Notes: a model not told the origin generated them from the letters alone. 64,000 bases of DNA from JBCBGF01 sp039820585 (GCA_039820585.1 JBCBPV010000001.1:62001-126000); one strand, 5' to 3'; counted from the stretch's first letter, positions 10,579-19,738 are shown. Translations and numbers: made by a program.

Positions 10579-12540
10579 ATGCCACACAGGTTGCTGATCG
10601 TCACAAACATGAAGAATGAGGGGCCCTACATCCTGGAATGGATGGCCCATCATCTGGCGCTTGGCTTTGGCCATGTCATCGCCGTGACGAATGATTGCGT
10701 GGATGGCACCGATGAGATCCTGCAACGTCTGCAAGCGCTTGGCCATGTCACGCACCTGATCAATCCTGCGGTGCTCGACCAAGGGAAAAAGCAATGGCAG
10801 CGGCGCGCCCAGCGGTACGTGCAGCACTACCCGGTCTACGCCCAGGCCGAGTGGATTTTGCACGCGGATGTGGATGAGTTCGTGTGCCTCAACGACAGCA
10901 TCCGCGACGTCCCCACCCTGGTGGACCGGATGCAACCCGCACACGCGATCTCGATGACGTCGATGCCATTTTCAAGCGGTGGCGCTGTGTCATTTCAAGA
11001 CCAACCTGTGCGCGCGCAGTTTCGCGAACTGACCCATGATCTGACAGCAGCCGAGCCTGCGATGACTGCGGTGAAGACACTATTCCGGAATGATCTGCGG
11101 ATTGCCGCGCGCACAAACCACCGCCCAAACATCCCAGAGTTTTCACAGACAGGTTTGGTCTGGCGTGACGGATCGGGCAACGCGCTGGGGCCCGAGTTCA
11201 CAGACACCAAGGCCAAGACCATCGCGGCGGCGGGTACAACGGATCTTGTCCAGCTCAACCACTACGCCATCCGCAGCGTCGAGGCGTTTCTGCTAAAGGC
11301 TGACAGGGGCGATGTTGCCGGTGCTGCCCGCCTCGATGATCGCCCCACGGGATATTACAAACGTCTTGACCGGCGCGGCGGGGTCGATGACCGGCGTACG
11401 GCGATGATCGATGCGGCACAGGCGCGGCTTGACGACTATCTCGCCGACGCAGTCCTGGGTCCGCTGCACCACGCCGCCGTCGAGTGGCATCTCACCCGCG
11501 CGCGCGACATCCTGCACACCGGCGAAGGCTATGCGCTGGCACGGCGGTTGGGTTTGGGGGATCCGGGCTTTCAGGCCGACCGCCGCGCACCGCCGCCCAA
11601 GGCGGATGCGCCGATGGATCGTCTGCATGCGCGCGCCTGCCAAACGCCCACGCCCGATAACCCGCCACTGCCCACCATCGCCAGCTTTTGGCCCGGCGGT
11701 GCGCTCAGCTTCGTTGAGCATCTCGCGATCGCTTCCTTCCTCGCTGCAGGGCATCCCTACCACCTCTACACGCTGGGCCCTGTGCCGAACCTGCCAGCAG
11801 GGGTCGAGGTCAGGTCCGCCAACGATGTCCCGGTCCCCGCAGCCTACAGGTGCTCCGATGCGCAGGGTGACCCCGGCATCTTCGCCGATCTTCTGCGGCT
11901 CTACGTGATCCGGGATACCGGTGTAATCTGGGCCGACATCTCTACGGTTTGCCTCAGCCGTTTCGTATTCCCGACAGCAAACGTCTTCGGATACGAAGAC
12001 CACCCCGGCGGGCCACAGGTCCAAAATGCCATTCTCGGCCTCCCGCCCAATAGCCCCGCCCTGACCAGCATGATCGCGTTCATCGAAAGCGAAAACCCCG
12101 TCCCGCCCTTCTTCCGCGCGCGCAGACAGCGCCAACTGACCGAGCGTATCGCAGCGGGCGACCCGGCCAGCTTGAATGACCACAAGCCAGGAACCACCGG
12201 CCCACGGATGGTCGACTACTTCCTGCGCAGCAGCGGCGAGATCACCCATGCCATGCCGCCTGCCGCGTTCTTTCCCGCGCCTCGCGCTACGCTGAAACGA
12301 CTTCTTGACCCCGACGCGAAGGTCGAGGCATTCGAACAAGCAGACGCGTTTTCTGTTACGCTGACGCGGGATCTGAAACGCTTGCTGGCAACCGATCAAA
12401 ACGGCAGTGCGCCTGCCGGCTCCTATCTCGAAGGGCTCTGCCAGCGACACGCAATTGATCCCAGGCAGTTCCCGATCAGCTATGATCCGCCAGTCGCGGA
12501 CCCCGTTCTTCACACGCTGGAGACCCAGTCAGAGCCGTAA
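10579..12540 (+). CDS. two-domain glycosyltransferase fusion
   Basis: A 653-residue cytoplasmic protein built of two transferase-like halves. Residues 1-330 open with LLIVTNMKNEGPYILEWMAHH and carry HADVDEF at about 95-101, the pattern of the Glyco_tranf_2_4 (GT2-like) family. From about residue 365 a second unit begins (PTIASFWPGGALSFVEHLA), with DPGIFADLLRLYVIRD and GVIWADIS at 449-455, where the Asp fits the sugar-nucleotide site of GT32/capsule-type enzymes. A proline-rich linker (APPPKADAP) joins them. The protein may add two sugars in succession to a surface glycan, which is inference. No good ribosome site is seen before the ATG. The next gene begins 17 bp downstream. Confidence 0.8.
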   Translation: MPHRLLIVTNMKNEGPYILEWMAHHLALGFGHVIAVTNDCVDGTDEILQRLQALGHVTHLINPAVLDQGKKQWQRRAQRYVQHYPVYAQAEWILHADVDEFVCLNDSIRDVPTLVDRMQPAHAISMTSMPFSSGGAVSFQDQPVRAQFRELTHDLTAAEPAMTAVKTLFRNDLRIAARTNHRPNIPEFSQTGLVWRDGSGNALGPEFTDTKAKTIAAAGTTDLVQLNHYAIRSVEAFLLKADRGDVAGAARLDDRPTGYYKRLDRRGGVDDRRTAMIDAAQARLDDYLADAVLGPLHHAAVEWHLTRARDILHTGEGYALARRLGLGDPGFQADRRAPPPKADAPMDRLHARACQTPTPDNPPLPTIASFWPGGALSFVEHLAIASFLAAGHPYHLYTLGPVPNLPAGVEVRSANDVPVPAAYRCSDAQGDPGIFADLLRLYVIRDTGVIWADISTVCLSRFVFPTANVFGYEDHPGGPQVQNAILGLPPNSPALTSMIAFIESENPVPPFFRARRQRQLTERIAAGDPASLNDHKPGTTGPRMVDYFLRSSGEITHAMPPAAFFPAPRATLKRLLDPDAKVEAFEQADAFSVTLTRDLKRLLATDQNGSAPAGSYLEGLCQRHAIDPRQFPISYDPPVADPVLHTLETQSEP

Positions 12541-12557
12541 AGGAAACGCCACCCTTC

Positions 12558-13490
12558 GTGCTTCGGGAAATCTCAATTCGGCACGGCTCGCGTATGGCGA
12601 ACCGTATGCTTCAATACCTTGAGGCAAACGCATTGGCAGAGCGCTTTCCCGGCTGTGTCCTGTCAGGCTTCGACATCCCGGAATGGGAATTGAAGGGCCC
12701 TTCGAGTTCCTTGGGCAAGCGTAAATGGCCCAGGATCGACATGCCAACGGTGGACAACGCATGGCTGTTGTCACAGATCGCCGACGGTCATGTACAAAAC
12801 CTGCGGATCACCTCTGCCGTCGGCGACATCAACCTCCTTCCGTCGCGCGATCACGCCAACCGGCAGTTTGACGCATCCGGACAGCCCTTCTTCGCAACCG
12901 GTTCGGATGATCTGGTGATCCATGTCCGTCTTGAAGACATCATGCATCCAGGGCGTCATGTCGATTACGGGCCATTGCCGATTGCATGGTACAAGGCCCT
13001 TATCGAAACGACAGGCTTGCGGCCGGTCTTCGTAGGACAATTGTCTGACGACCTCTATTCGACCGCCTTGCGACGCGCCTTCCCCGATGGGGTCTTTCTG
13101 ACCGGTGGGTCCGTGCTGCATGACTTTCAGACGATCCGCAACGCCGTCAACGTCGCGATCGGTGTCAGCACGTTTTCGTGGCTGGCGGCCTGGCTTGGCG
13201 CACGTGAGCGCGTCTTCATGCCACTTATCGGCATGTTGAACCCAAACCAGGTTCCGCTGATCAACCTGATACCGCTCGGCGACCCGCGCTATCGTTACTT
13301 TGAATTCCCTGTCCGCCATTGGCGCGCAGGTGAAGACGACGTGCGAGATGTGATTGATGGGCCGCGCTTAGGGAAAGAGATCGGATCAGCCCGGGTGACA
13401 AGGCTTGTTACCGCAGCAGCGCGGGCCAACGAACCGGCATTGGACGCGTGGCGGCAGCGGTTTTCAGCACGCATGCCCACGTCCGGTTAA
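12558..13490 (+). CDS. GT11-like (fucosyltransferase-like) protein
   Basis: A 310-residue protein with an arrangement like GT11 alpha-1,2-fucosyltransferases. It shows an N-terminal RHGSRMANRMLQYLEANAL in place of the usual GGLGNQMFQYAFA-type loop, a central VIHVRLEDIMHPG resembling the HxRRGDY nucleotide site but without the RRGD, VFVGQLSDD, and AIGVSTFSWLAAWLGA, which matches the C-terminal SxSTFSWWAAWL motif. The donor may therefore not be GDP-fucose. The start is a GTG; the first internal ATG would cut the N-terminal motif. By eye this gene is slightly less GC-rich than its neighbours. It converges with rnc. Confidence 0.65.
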   Translation: MLREISIRHGSRMANRMLQYLEANALAERFPGCVLSGFDIPEWELKGPSSSLGKRKWPRIDMPTVDNAWLLSQIADGHVQNLRITSAVGDINLLPSRDHANRQFDASGQPFFATGSDDLVIHVRLEDIMHPGRHVDYGPLPIAWYKALIETTGLRPVFVGQLSDDLYSTALRRAFPDGVFLTGGSVLHDFQTIRNAVNVAIGVSTFSWLAAWLGARERVFMPLIGMLNPNQVPLINLIPLGDPRYRYFEFPVRHWRAGEDDVRDVIDGPRLGKEIGSARVTRLVTAAARANEPALDAWRQRFSARMPTSG

Positions 13491-13500
13491 TCCCTCCGGT

Positions 13501-14181
13501 TCAGGACAAAACCCGCTCCAGCAACGCCCGTGCCGCATCCTTCTCGGCCTCCCGCTTGGCACGTCCGGTGGCCAATTCGAACCGCCCATCCGATAGCCGT
13601 GCCTCAACCGTGAACACTGGCGCATGCGGTGGGCCAGAGCGTGAGACTTCGCTGTACTTCGGCGCTGGCTGGCCATGCGACTGGGCCCATTCCTGCAGGC
13701 TCGACTTTGGGTCTTTCTCGTCATGCTCCAACGTCGCAATCCGGCTGTCCCACAGCCCCAGCACAACCGCCCGCGCGGCCTCAAGGCCCGCATCACGGTA
13801 CACCGCCGCAATCACCGCCTCCATCGCATCGCCCAGCGCCGCGTCCAACCGCCGACCGCCCGACACCATCTCGGACTTGCCCAGCCGCAGGACCGATCCC
13901 AGATCGATGGAGCGGGCGACATCGGCGCAAGTTTCTTTCTTCACCAGCAGGTTATAGCGCGGCGCCAGCGTCCCCTCCGACGCCTGCGGATCGGCGGCCA
14001 GCACAGCCTCGGCCAGCACCAGGTTCAGCACCCGGTCGCCCAGAAACTCCATCCGCTGATTGTTGGCGCGGGTGGGCGACGACAGCGAGGGATGGGTCAG
14101 CGCCTCGATCAGCAGGGCAGGCTCGGAAAACGTGTGGCCGAGCCGGGCGCAAAACGCCTGCAACTCGGCCGTCAACTTCAT
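13501..14181 (-). CDS. rnc: ribonuclease III
   Basis: A 226-residue double-strand-specific endoribonuclease for rRNA, tmRNA and mRNA processing. The signature NQRMEFLGDRVLN is at residues 41-53, with catalytic E45 and D49. The second acidic pair D118 and E121 lies in GDAMEAVIAAVYRDAG. The dsRNA-binding domain occupies about 155-225 (DPKSSLQEWAQSHG to REAEKDAARALLE). The ATG overlaps the lepB stop as ATGA, the usual lepB-rnc coupling. In related genomes era normally follows rnc; here a glycosyltransferase gene of opposite orientation is found instead. Confidence 0.97.
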   Translation of the reverse strand: MKLTAELQAFCARLGHTFSEPALLIEALTHPSLSSPTRANNQRMEFLGDRVLNLVLAEAVLAADPQASEGTLAPRYNLLVKKETCADVARSIDLGSVLRLGKSEMVSGGRRLDAALGDAMEAVIAAVYRDAGLEAARAVVLGLWDSRIATLEHDEKDPKSSLQEWAQSHGQPAPKYSEVSRSGPPHAPVFTVEARLSDGRFELATGRAKREAEKDAARALLERVLS

Positions 14182-14963
14182 CAGTCGACCGCCTTGAAGA
14201 ACCGATCCCCCCGCCAGGTCCAGACGAAGAAAAGCGAACGCCCGCCGGACGAGAACATGATGCGGTCGGCCCGCCCGATGAGGTATTCGTAAGGCACGAA
14301 ACCGACGCCATTGGGCGGCATCACCCGACTGTCGGTAGAGTTGTCGCGGTTGTCGCCCATGAAGAAGAAATGGCCTTCAGGCACGGTGTAAACCGGCGTA
14401 TCATCCAGGCGCGATTGGCGCACATTGAGCACGGCGTGCTCTGTCCCTTCGGGCAACGTCTCGATAAACCGATCCTTTTCACAGGTCGCGCCCAGCCCGA
14501 TCCCGGCGTTTTTGCACAAGGGCAGATTGCCCACCGGACCCTGGCGTTCAAACAGCTCTTCAAACGTACCGTCGGGCGTTTGCGGGGCGGCTGTGCCGTT
14601 GATGTGCAACACCCCGCCAATCATCTGCACGCGGTCGCCCGGCAACCCCACGACCCGCTTGATAAAATCGCTGCCATTGACCGGATGGCGGAAGACCGCG
14701 ACATCCCCCCGCTCAGGCTCGGACCCCAGGATCCGGCCATTGATAGGGCACAGCGAGAAGGGGCAGGAATACTGGGAATAGCCATAGGCCATTTTGTTGA
14801 CGAACAGGAAATCCCCGATCAGCAACGTGTCTTTCATCGATCCCGAGGGAATCCAGAAGGGTTGAAAAAACAGGGTGCGAAAGACACCGGCAATCAGAAG
14901 GGCGTAGACGATCGTCTTGATCGTCTCGACGATCCCGTTCTTTGCGTCTGCTGCCGTTGCCAT
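14181..14963 (-). CDS. lepB: signal peptidase I
   Basis: A 260-residue inner-membrane serine protease that removes Sec and Tat signal peptides. A membrane segment at about 14-32 is followed by the box PSGSMKDTLLIGDF with nucleophile S42. The general base K102 lies in GSDFIKRVVGLPGD, and GDNRDNSTDSR completes the family motifs. The insert with three cysteines (SQYSCPFSLCP and the later CKNAGIGLGATC) is common in alphaproteobacterial LepB. It lies between acpS (32 bp upstream) and rnc (ATGA overlap). Confidence 0.97.
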   Translation of the reverse strand: MATAADAKNGIVETIKTIVYALLIAGVFRTLFFQPFWIPSGSMKDTLLIGDFLFVNKMAYGYSQYSCPFSLCPINGRILGSEPERGDVAVFRHPVNGSDFIKRVVGLPGDRVQMIGGVLHINGTAAPQTPDGTFEELFERQGPVGNLPLCKNAGIGLGATCEKDRFIETLPEGTEHAVLNVRQSRLDDTPVYTVPEGHFFFMGDNRDNSTDSRVMPPNGVGFVPYEYLIGRADRIMFSSGGRSLFFVWTWRGDRFFKAVD

Positions 14964-14995
14964 GCGTGCTGCCCTGCCTGAAGCCCAATGCGCCG

Positions 14996-15433
14996 CTACA
15001 TGAGTGTGTGGGCATCGGGTGTCAAGCGCGCGCCCTCGTCTGGCAAGGCCTCGATCACGACGAAGGCCTGGGCCCAGGGGTGATCGTCGGTCAGCGTGAC
15101 ATGGATCACGGCCTCATGCCCCGCGGGCGTCATCTCGCGCAGGCGTTCTGCGGCCCAGCCGGTGACGTGCATGACGGGTTGGCCCGTCTCAAGGTTCGTG
15201 ACCGCCATATCCTTCCACGCGATGCCCATGCGCAGGCCGGTGCCCAGCGCCTTGGAACAGGCCTCTTTCGCGGCCCAGCGCTTGGCATAGGTGCCGGGCG
15301 TGTCGGCGCGGCGTTCGGCCTTGGCCTGTTCGGTGTTGGTGAACACACGGTTGCGAAAGCGGTCGCCGAAGCGATCAAGCGTTCGCTCGATTCGTTCGAT
15401 ATTGCAGAGGTCTGTGCCGATGCCAAGGATCAT
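14996..15433 (-). CDS. acpS: holo-[acyl-carrier-protein] synthase
   Basis: A 145-residue phosphopantetheinyl transferase that moves the 4'-phosphopantetheine of CoA onto acyl carrier protein. The two metal-binding residues are D8 in MILGIGTDLCNIERI and E58 in AKRWAAKEACSKALGTG. The start at MILGIGTD fits the family exactly; longer forms would add an unrelated N-terminus. No strong ribosome site is visible. It precedes lepB by 32 bp on the same strand. The usual pdxJ-acpS adjacency is broken here by an opposite-strand lipoprotein gene at 15530. Confidence 0.95.
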   Translation of the reverse strand: MILGIGTDLCNIERIERTLDRFGDRFRNRVFTNTEQAKAERRADTPGTYAKRWAAKEACSKALGTGLRMGIAWKDMAVTNLETGQPVMHVTGWAAERLREMTPAGHEAVIHVTLTDDHPWAQAFVVIEALPDEGARLTPDAHTLM

Positions 15434-15529
15434 GGGCCGCACCATGGGGAGGCGCGGGGCAGAGGGCAAGAGGGCGTCCGACAACCGTCCCTAACCCGAT
15501 CTTCACCATACCCGCGCTACACCCGTGCC

Positions 15530-16111
15530 ATGCACCCCCAAACCCCTGCCTTCTTGCCCTATCTCATTACCTTCTGGCTACTCGCAGGCTGCGTGGGCCT
15601 GTCATGGGACACAACCGTCGCCCAGACGCCTGCCACCCGCGCTGCGATGGCGCAATCGGTCCGGATCGGGGAAACCACCGAGCGGGGGATGCAGGCGCGC
15701 TGGGGCAATCCGTTTCAAAAGATCGAAGAGGGCGCGCAGACCGAATACGTCTATCGCCGCCTCAATGGGTATGACACGGCCTATGTGATCGTCACCTTCC
15801 GCCACGGCGTGGCCACCGGCCTGCGCACCTCGGATGACGAGGGGTGCCGCGGCACCTTTGCCCCGCGTGTTCCGGGCTATGGGTTCGACACGGCAGAGGT
15901 GGTGTGGCCCGTGGGCCCCTGCGGCCCAGACGCAATCACGGCGCAGACGGGCGGCTTCCAGGTACGCGGCGCGGATGGGCTGTTTGGCACCAGCCTGTTT
16001 GAAGATGCTGGGGCCGAACCGGGCACGACACCTACACAAACACGCCAAAGCACTGGGCCCCGGCCTGGTGTGCCAGCAGATATCTACGAGGGGAGTGGCC
16101 AGACCAAGTAG
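15530..16111 (+). CDS. putative lipoprotein, BamE-like
   Basis: A 193-residue protein that begins with a short hydrophobic segment ending in WLLAGCVGL, a lipobox (LAGC) predicting lipidation near residue 20. The segment after it, IGETTERGMQARWGNPFQKIEEG followed by EYVYRR, recalls the helix-loop of SmpA/BamE-type proteins, but the likeness is weak and I do not assign that function. Two cysteines (EGCRGTF, VGPCGPD) could form a disulphide. The C-terminus is low-complexity. It is inserted between acpS and pdxJ against their direction and has no convincing ribosome site, so the exact start is uncertain. Confidence 0.6.
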   Translation: MHPQTPAFLPYLITFWLLAGCVGLSWDTTVAQTPATRAAMAQSVRIGETTERGMQARWGNPFQKIEEGAQTEYVYRRLNGYDTAYVIVTFRHGVATGLRTSDDEGCRGTFAPRVPGYGFDTAEVVWPVGPCGPDAITAQTGGFQVRGADGLFGTSLFEDAGAEPGTTPTQTRQSTGPRPGVPADIYEGSGQTK

Positions 16112-16114
16112 GCC

Positions 16115-16864
16115 CTAGGCCCGCGCCTCGTCCATGATCCGCCGCATCTCGGCAATCGCCGGCGCCAGGCCAAGGAAGATCGACTCACCGATCAGAAAAT
16201 GCCCGATATTCAACTCGCGCACTTCCGGCAGCGCCGCGACCGGGGCCACGCAATCATAGGTCAGCCCGTGACCGGCATGCACCTCAAGCCCCAGCGAATG
16301 AGCCAGTGCTGACATCTCGCGCAACCGCTCAAGCTCGGCATCGCGCTCGTCAAACCGGCCTTCGGCGTGCAGATCGCAATAAGCGCCCGTGTGCAGCTCG
16401 ATCACCTCGGCCCCGATCCGGTTGGCGGCCTCGACCTGGCGCGGATCGGCGGCGATGAAGATCGACACCCGGCACCCCGCATCGCGCAGGGGCGCGATGA
16501 AATGGGCCAATCGGTTTTCTTCTCGCGCAACCTCAAGCCCGCCCTCGGTGGTTCGCTCTTCGCGTTTTTCGGGAACGATGCACACCGCATGGGGCTTGTG
16601 GCGCAAGGCGATGGCCTGCATCTCATCGGTGGCCGCCATCTCAAAGTTCAGCGGCACCTCCAGCACGTCCATCAGCCCTTCGATATCGGCGTCCGAGATA
16701 TGGCGGCGGTCTTCGCGCAGATGGGCGGTGATCCCGTCGGCCCCCGCCTCTGCCGCGATCTTGGCTGCACGCAACGGATCGGGATACGCCCCGCCACGCG
16801 CATTCCGCACCGTGGCCACATGGTCGATGTTAACTCCCAGGCGCAGGCGGGGTTCAGATGTCAT
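16115..16864 (-). CDS. pdxJ: pyridoxine 5'-phosphate synthase
   Basis: A 249-residue TIM-barrel enzyme that condenses 1-deoxyxylulose 5-phosphate with 3-amino-2-oxopropyl phosphate to pyridoxine 5'-phosphate, the last ring-forming step of vitamin B6 synthesis. Typical motifs are RLGVNIDHVATVRNARG at the N-terminus, ITAHLREDRRHI, VCIVPEKREERTTEGG, ELHTGAYCD and HAGHGLTYD. The ATG overlaps the stop of the DUF2062 gene (ATGA), so the two are coupled. PLP is needed by the aminotransferases at 27703 and 48321. Confidence 0.97.
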   Translation of the reverse strand: MTSEPRLRLGVNIDHVATVRNARGGAYPDPLRAAKIAAEAGADGITAHLREDRRHISDADIEGLMDVLEVPLNFEMAATDEMQAIALRHKPHAVCIVPEKREERTTEGGLEVAREENRLAHFIAPLRDAGCRVSIFIAADPRQVEAANRIGAEVIELHTGAYCDLHAEGRFDERDAELERLREMSALAHSLGLEVHAGHGLTYDCVAPVAALPEVRELNIGHFLIGESIFLGLAPAIAEMRRIMDEARA

Positions 16865-17565
16865 GGCTGCTTTTGTCCTTGTGTCGGGCCCTCGGGCTTT
16901 GACGCAGCGCGGGCCTCTGCCTCGGCGGCCTTTTGGGCCTTGGCCTCTTCGGCGGCGCGGCGCTTGGCCTCGAACCGTTCTTTCATCTTCTTGATCCGGC
17001 CCCGTTGATACGACGCAATGATCGGATTGGCCATGAAATACGCGGCCAATCCCGCGACGATCCCGGGCGCGATCCCCCCGATCAGGTAGGGCAAGAAAAT
17101 CCGATCAAAAAACGCGAACAGGCGATGCCACTGCGCGACCTCCGCCGTGAAAATGGCCGAGAAGTTGCCCCACAGCTCAATCGTCGCCAGCGAAAAGCCC
17201 ACCAGGATCTCCTGCGGCGGCACATGGGGCCGGCCCAGCATCACTGTGCCCAACTCGACCGCGATCGCGGCGATGAAGGGAAAGGTGATCGGATTACCGA
17301 AAAAAGTTGCTAAAAGCGCAGCCAAGATGTTCCCGCGCAGAAACCACGCAACAGCGCCCGCCAAAACGAAGTGAAAGCCATAGAAAGGCGTGAAGCTGGC
17401 AAAAACGCCCGCAGCAATGCCGCGGCTGATCTTGTGCGCAGGATCCGGCAATCGACGCAGACGGTGCACGACGTATTTGCCCGCGCGCGACCAACCGCCG
17501 CGCGGATAGAAGAAGTGCCCGAAGGCCTCCAAATATCCCTTGGGCTTGCGCCGCTTGAAAACCAT
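16861..17565 (-). CDS. DUF2062 membrane protein
   Basis: A 234-residue membrane protein of the DUF2062 family. The family pattern is SRGIAAGVFASFTPFYGFHF followed by membrane segments and FFGNPITFPFIAAI, with further hydrophobic stretches near residues 150-180. The C-terminus is a charged Lys/Ala-rich tail that may form a coiled coil. Function is unknown; the gene commonly sits between rsh and pdxJ in Rhodobacterales, as it does here, 21 bp behind the rsh stop and overlapping pdxJ. Confidence 0.88.
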   Translation of the reverse strand: MVFKRRKPKGYLEAFGHFFYPRGGWSRAGKYVVHRLRRLPDPAHKISRGIAAGVFASFTPFYGFHFVLAGAVAWFLRGNILAALLATFFGNPITFPFIAAIAVELGTVMLGRPHVPPQEILVGFSLATIELWGNFSAIFTAEVAQWHRLFAFFDRIFLPYLIGGIAPGIVAGLAAYFMANPIIASYQRGRIKKMKERFEAKRRAAEEAKAQKAAEAEARAASKPEGPTQGQKQP

Positions 17566-17586
17566 GCCCCGTTACCCTGACCGCTG

Positions 17587-19707
17587 TTACACTTTACGCT
17601 CCGGATCGCGGTGCCGATCAATGGAGGCGACATCACTATCTGCCTCTAGTGCCAACATCACCGCGTGCATGTGTTCGATATCCCGCAGTTCCACGTCGAC
17701 AATAAGGCGAAAGAAGTCCGGCTTTCGATCAAGGAACGTCAGGTTGGTGATATTGGCCTTCTGCTCGCCGATCTGGGTACAAAGCCGCCCCAACACGCCC
17801 GCATCGTTCGAGATCGTCAGATCCAGGCTGATGTCATATTGCGCCGGATGCTGGCCCGAATGCCAGCGCAGGTCGATCCAACGGCTGGTCTGATCCTCAA
17901 ACTCTTCCAGCGCTGGGCAGTCGATGGCATGGATCACCACCCCTTTGCCGCGATAGGCGATGCCCACGATCCGCTCGCCCGGCACGGGCTGACAACACGG
18001 CGCACGGGTAAAGCTTTGGGCCTGTTCCAGGCCAACCACTGCGCGTGCCGCGTCAATCTCATCGCCAGTCTTGGCGATCAGATCGGGATATAGCGTCTCG
18101 ATTACCGCGCGGGCGGTGACCTCGGCGGCGCCCACGCGGGTCAAAAGCTCTTTGGCGTTGGCAAGACCCATCTGCTTGGCCGCCGTGCGCAGCGCCTTGT
18201 CGGTCGCGCGCTTGCCCACATGCTCAAATGCCACGCGGGCCAGTTCGCGGCCCAGTTTTTCAAATCGTTCCCGATCCTCATCCCGCAGACTGCGTCGGAT
18301 CGCGCCTTTCGCCTTGCCGGTGGCGACGATGTCGATCCAGGTGGCCTGGGGGCGCTGGCCCTCGGCGGTAATGATCTCAACCGATTGCCCGTTCTTCAAC
18401 CGCGTCCAAAGCGGCACGCGGATGCCATCGACCTTGGCGCCGACGCAGCCATCGCCGATGCGGGTATGAATCGCATAGGCAAAGTCCAAAGGCGTCGCCC
18501 CGCGCGGCAGCTTCACAACCTCGCCCTTGGGCGTGAAGCAGAACACCTGGTCGGAATACATCTCCATCTTCACGTGTTCGAGGAACTCGTCATGATCCTC
18601 GGCCGCGTCAAAACGTTCGGTCAGCCCCGAAATCCATTCCGCCGGGTCAACGGCAAACGGGTTCTCTGCCCGTTCCCCGTCACGATAGGCCCAGTGCGCC
18701 GCTACGCCCGCCTCGGCCACTTCGTGCATCTGACGCGTGCGGATCTGGATTTCCACCCGCTTGCCATCGCGCCCCGACACCGTGGTGTGGATCGAGCGAT
18801 AGCCGTTCGACTTCGGCTGGCTGATATAATCCTTGAACCGGCCCGGCACGGCCGTCCAACGCTGGTGAATCGCGCCCAGCACGCCATAGCAATCGGCCTC
18901 GGTCGCGGTGATCACGCGGAACCCATAGATGTCGGACAGGCGCGAGAAGCCCAGTTCCTTTGCCTCCATCTTGCGCCAGACGGAATAGGGTTTCTTGGCT
19001 CGGCCATAGACATCCGCCTCGATCCCCGCCTTCTTCAGCTCTTTCTGGATGTCCTTGGTGATCTTCTGGATCACATCGCCCGCTTCACGTTGCAAAGTGA
19101 TGAACCGCCGCATGATCGAGTTCCGGCCATCGGGGTTGAGAACGCTGAAGGACAGATCTTCCAACTCATCGCGCATCCATTGCATGCCCATCCGGCCTGC
19201 AAGCGGCGCATAGATATCCATCGTCTCGCGCGCCTTTTGCACCTGTTTCTCGGCTCGCATGGATTTGATTGTGCGCATGTTGTGCAAACGGTCCGACAGT
19301 TTGACCAGGATCACCCGCAAATCCTTGGACATCGCGATAAAGAGCTTGCGAAAGTTCTCTGCCTGCTTGGTCTCAGACGACGACAGCTGCAGGTTCGTCA
19401 GCTTCGTGACCCCGTCCACCAATTCCGCGATCTCCTTGCCAAAGCGTTTGGAGATCTCGCCATAAGTCGACCGGGTATCCTCGATCGTATCGTGCAACAG
19501 CGCGGTGACGATCGTGGCATCGTCCAGCTTCATCTCGGTCAGAAGGGCGGCCACCGCGACGGGGTGCGTGAAATAGGGTTCGCCCGAGTGGCGCTTTTGC
19601 CCCTCATGCATATCCGCGCCATAGGCAAAGGCGTCGCGGATCAGGCCATCATTGGTCGAAGGGTTATAGTTGCGGACCAGTTCGATCAGGTCGTCTGCGT
19701 CGATCAT
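17587..19707 (-). CDS. bifunctional (p)ppGpp synthetase/hydrolase (RelA/SpoT homologue)
   Basis: A 706-residue Rsh enzyme, the stringent-response regulator that makes and degrades (p)ppGpp. The HD hydrolase domain is intact, with LLHDTIEDT at residues 71-79 and the downstream SDRLHNMRT. The synthetase domain spans about 240-370 (SDIYGFRVITATEADCYGVLG, PKSNGYRSIHTTV). A TGS domain (FTPKGEVVKLPRGATPLDFAYAIH) and a C-terminal ACT domain (about 625-700) complete the long form. Because both catalytic domains are present and no second Rsh is seen, it is likely the sole bifunctional enzyme, as in most alphaproteobacteria. It follows rpoZ by 31 bp. Confidence 0.97.
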   Translation of the reverse strand: MIDADDLIELVRNYNPSTNDGLIRDAFAYGADMHEGQKRHSGEPYFTHPVAVAALLTEMKLDDATIVTALLHDTIEDTRSTYGEISKRFGKEIAELVDGVTKLTNLQLSSSETKQAENFRKLFIAMSKDLRVILVKLSDRLHNMRTIKSMRAEKQVQKARETMDIYAPLAGRMGMQWMRDELEDLSFSVLNPDGRNSIMRRFITLQREAGDVIQKITKDIQKELKKAGIEADVYGRAKKPYSVWRKMEAKELGFSRLSDIYGFRVITATEADCYGVLGAIHQRWTAVPGRFKDYISQPKSNGYRSIHTTVSGRDGKRVEIQIRTRQMHEVAEAGVAAHWAYRDGERAENPFAVDPAEWISGLTERFDAAEDHDEFLEHVKMEMYSDQVFCFTPKGEVVKLPRGATPLDFAYAIHTRIGDGCVGAKVDGIRVPLWTRLKNGQSVEIITAEGQRPQATWIDIVATGKAKGAIRRSLRDEDRERFEKLGRELARVAFEHVGKRATDKALRTAAKQMGLANAKELLTRVGAAEVTARAVIETLYPDLIAKTGDEIDAARAVVGLEQAQSFTRAPCCQPVPGERIVGIAYRGKGVVIHAIDCPALEEFEDQTSRWIDLRWHSGQHPAQYDISLDLTISNDAGVLGRLCTQIGEQKANITNLTFLDRKPDFFRLIVDVELRDIEHMHAVMLALEADSDVASIDRHRDPERKV

Positions 19708-19738
19708 CCGGTCCGCCCTAGTGGGGGCTTGGTCGCCC

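Noticed and set aside
14942..15529. Long N-terminal extension of the lipoprotein gene at 15530
   Set aside because: It would run antisense through acpS and place the lipobox in the middle of the protein.
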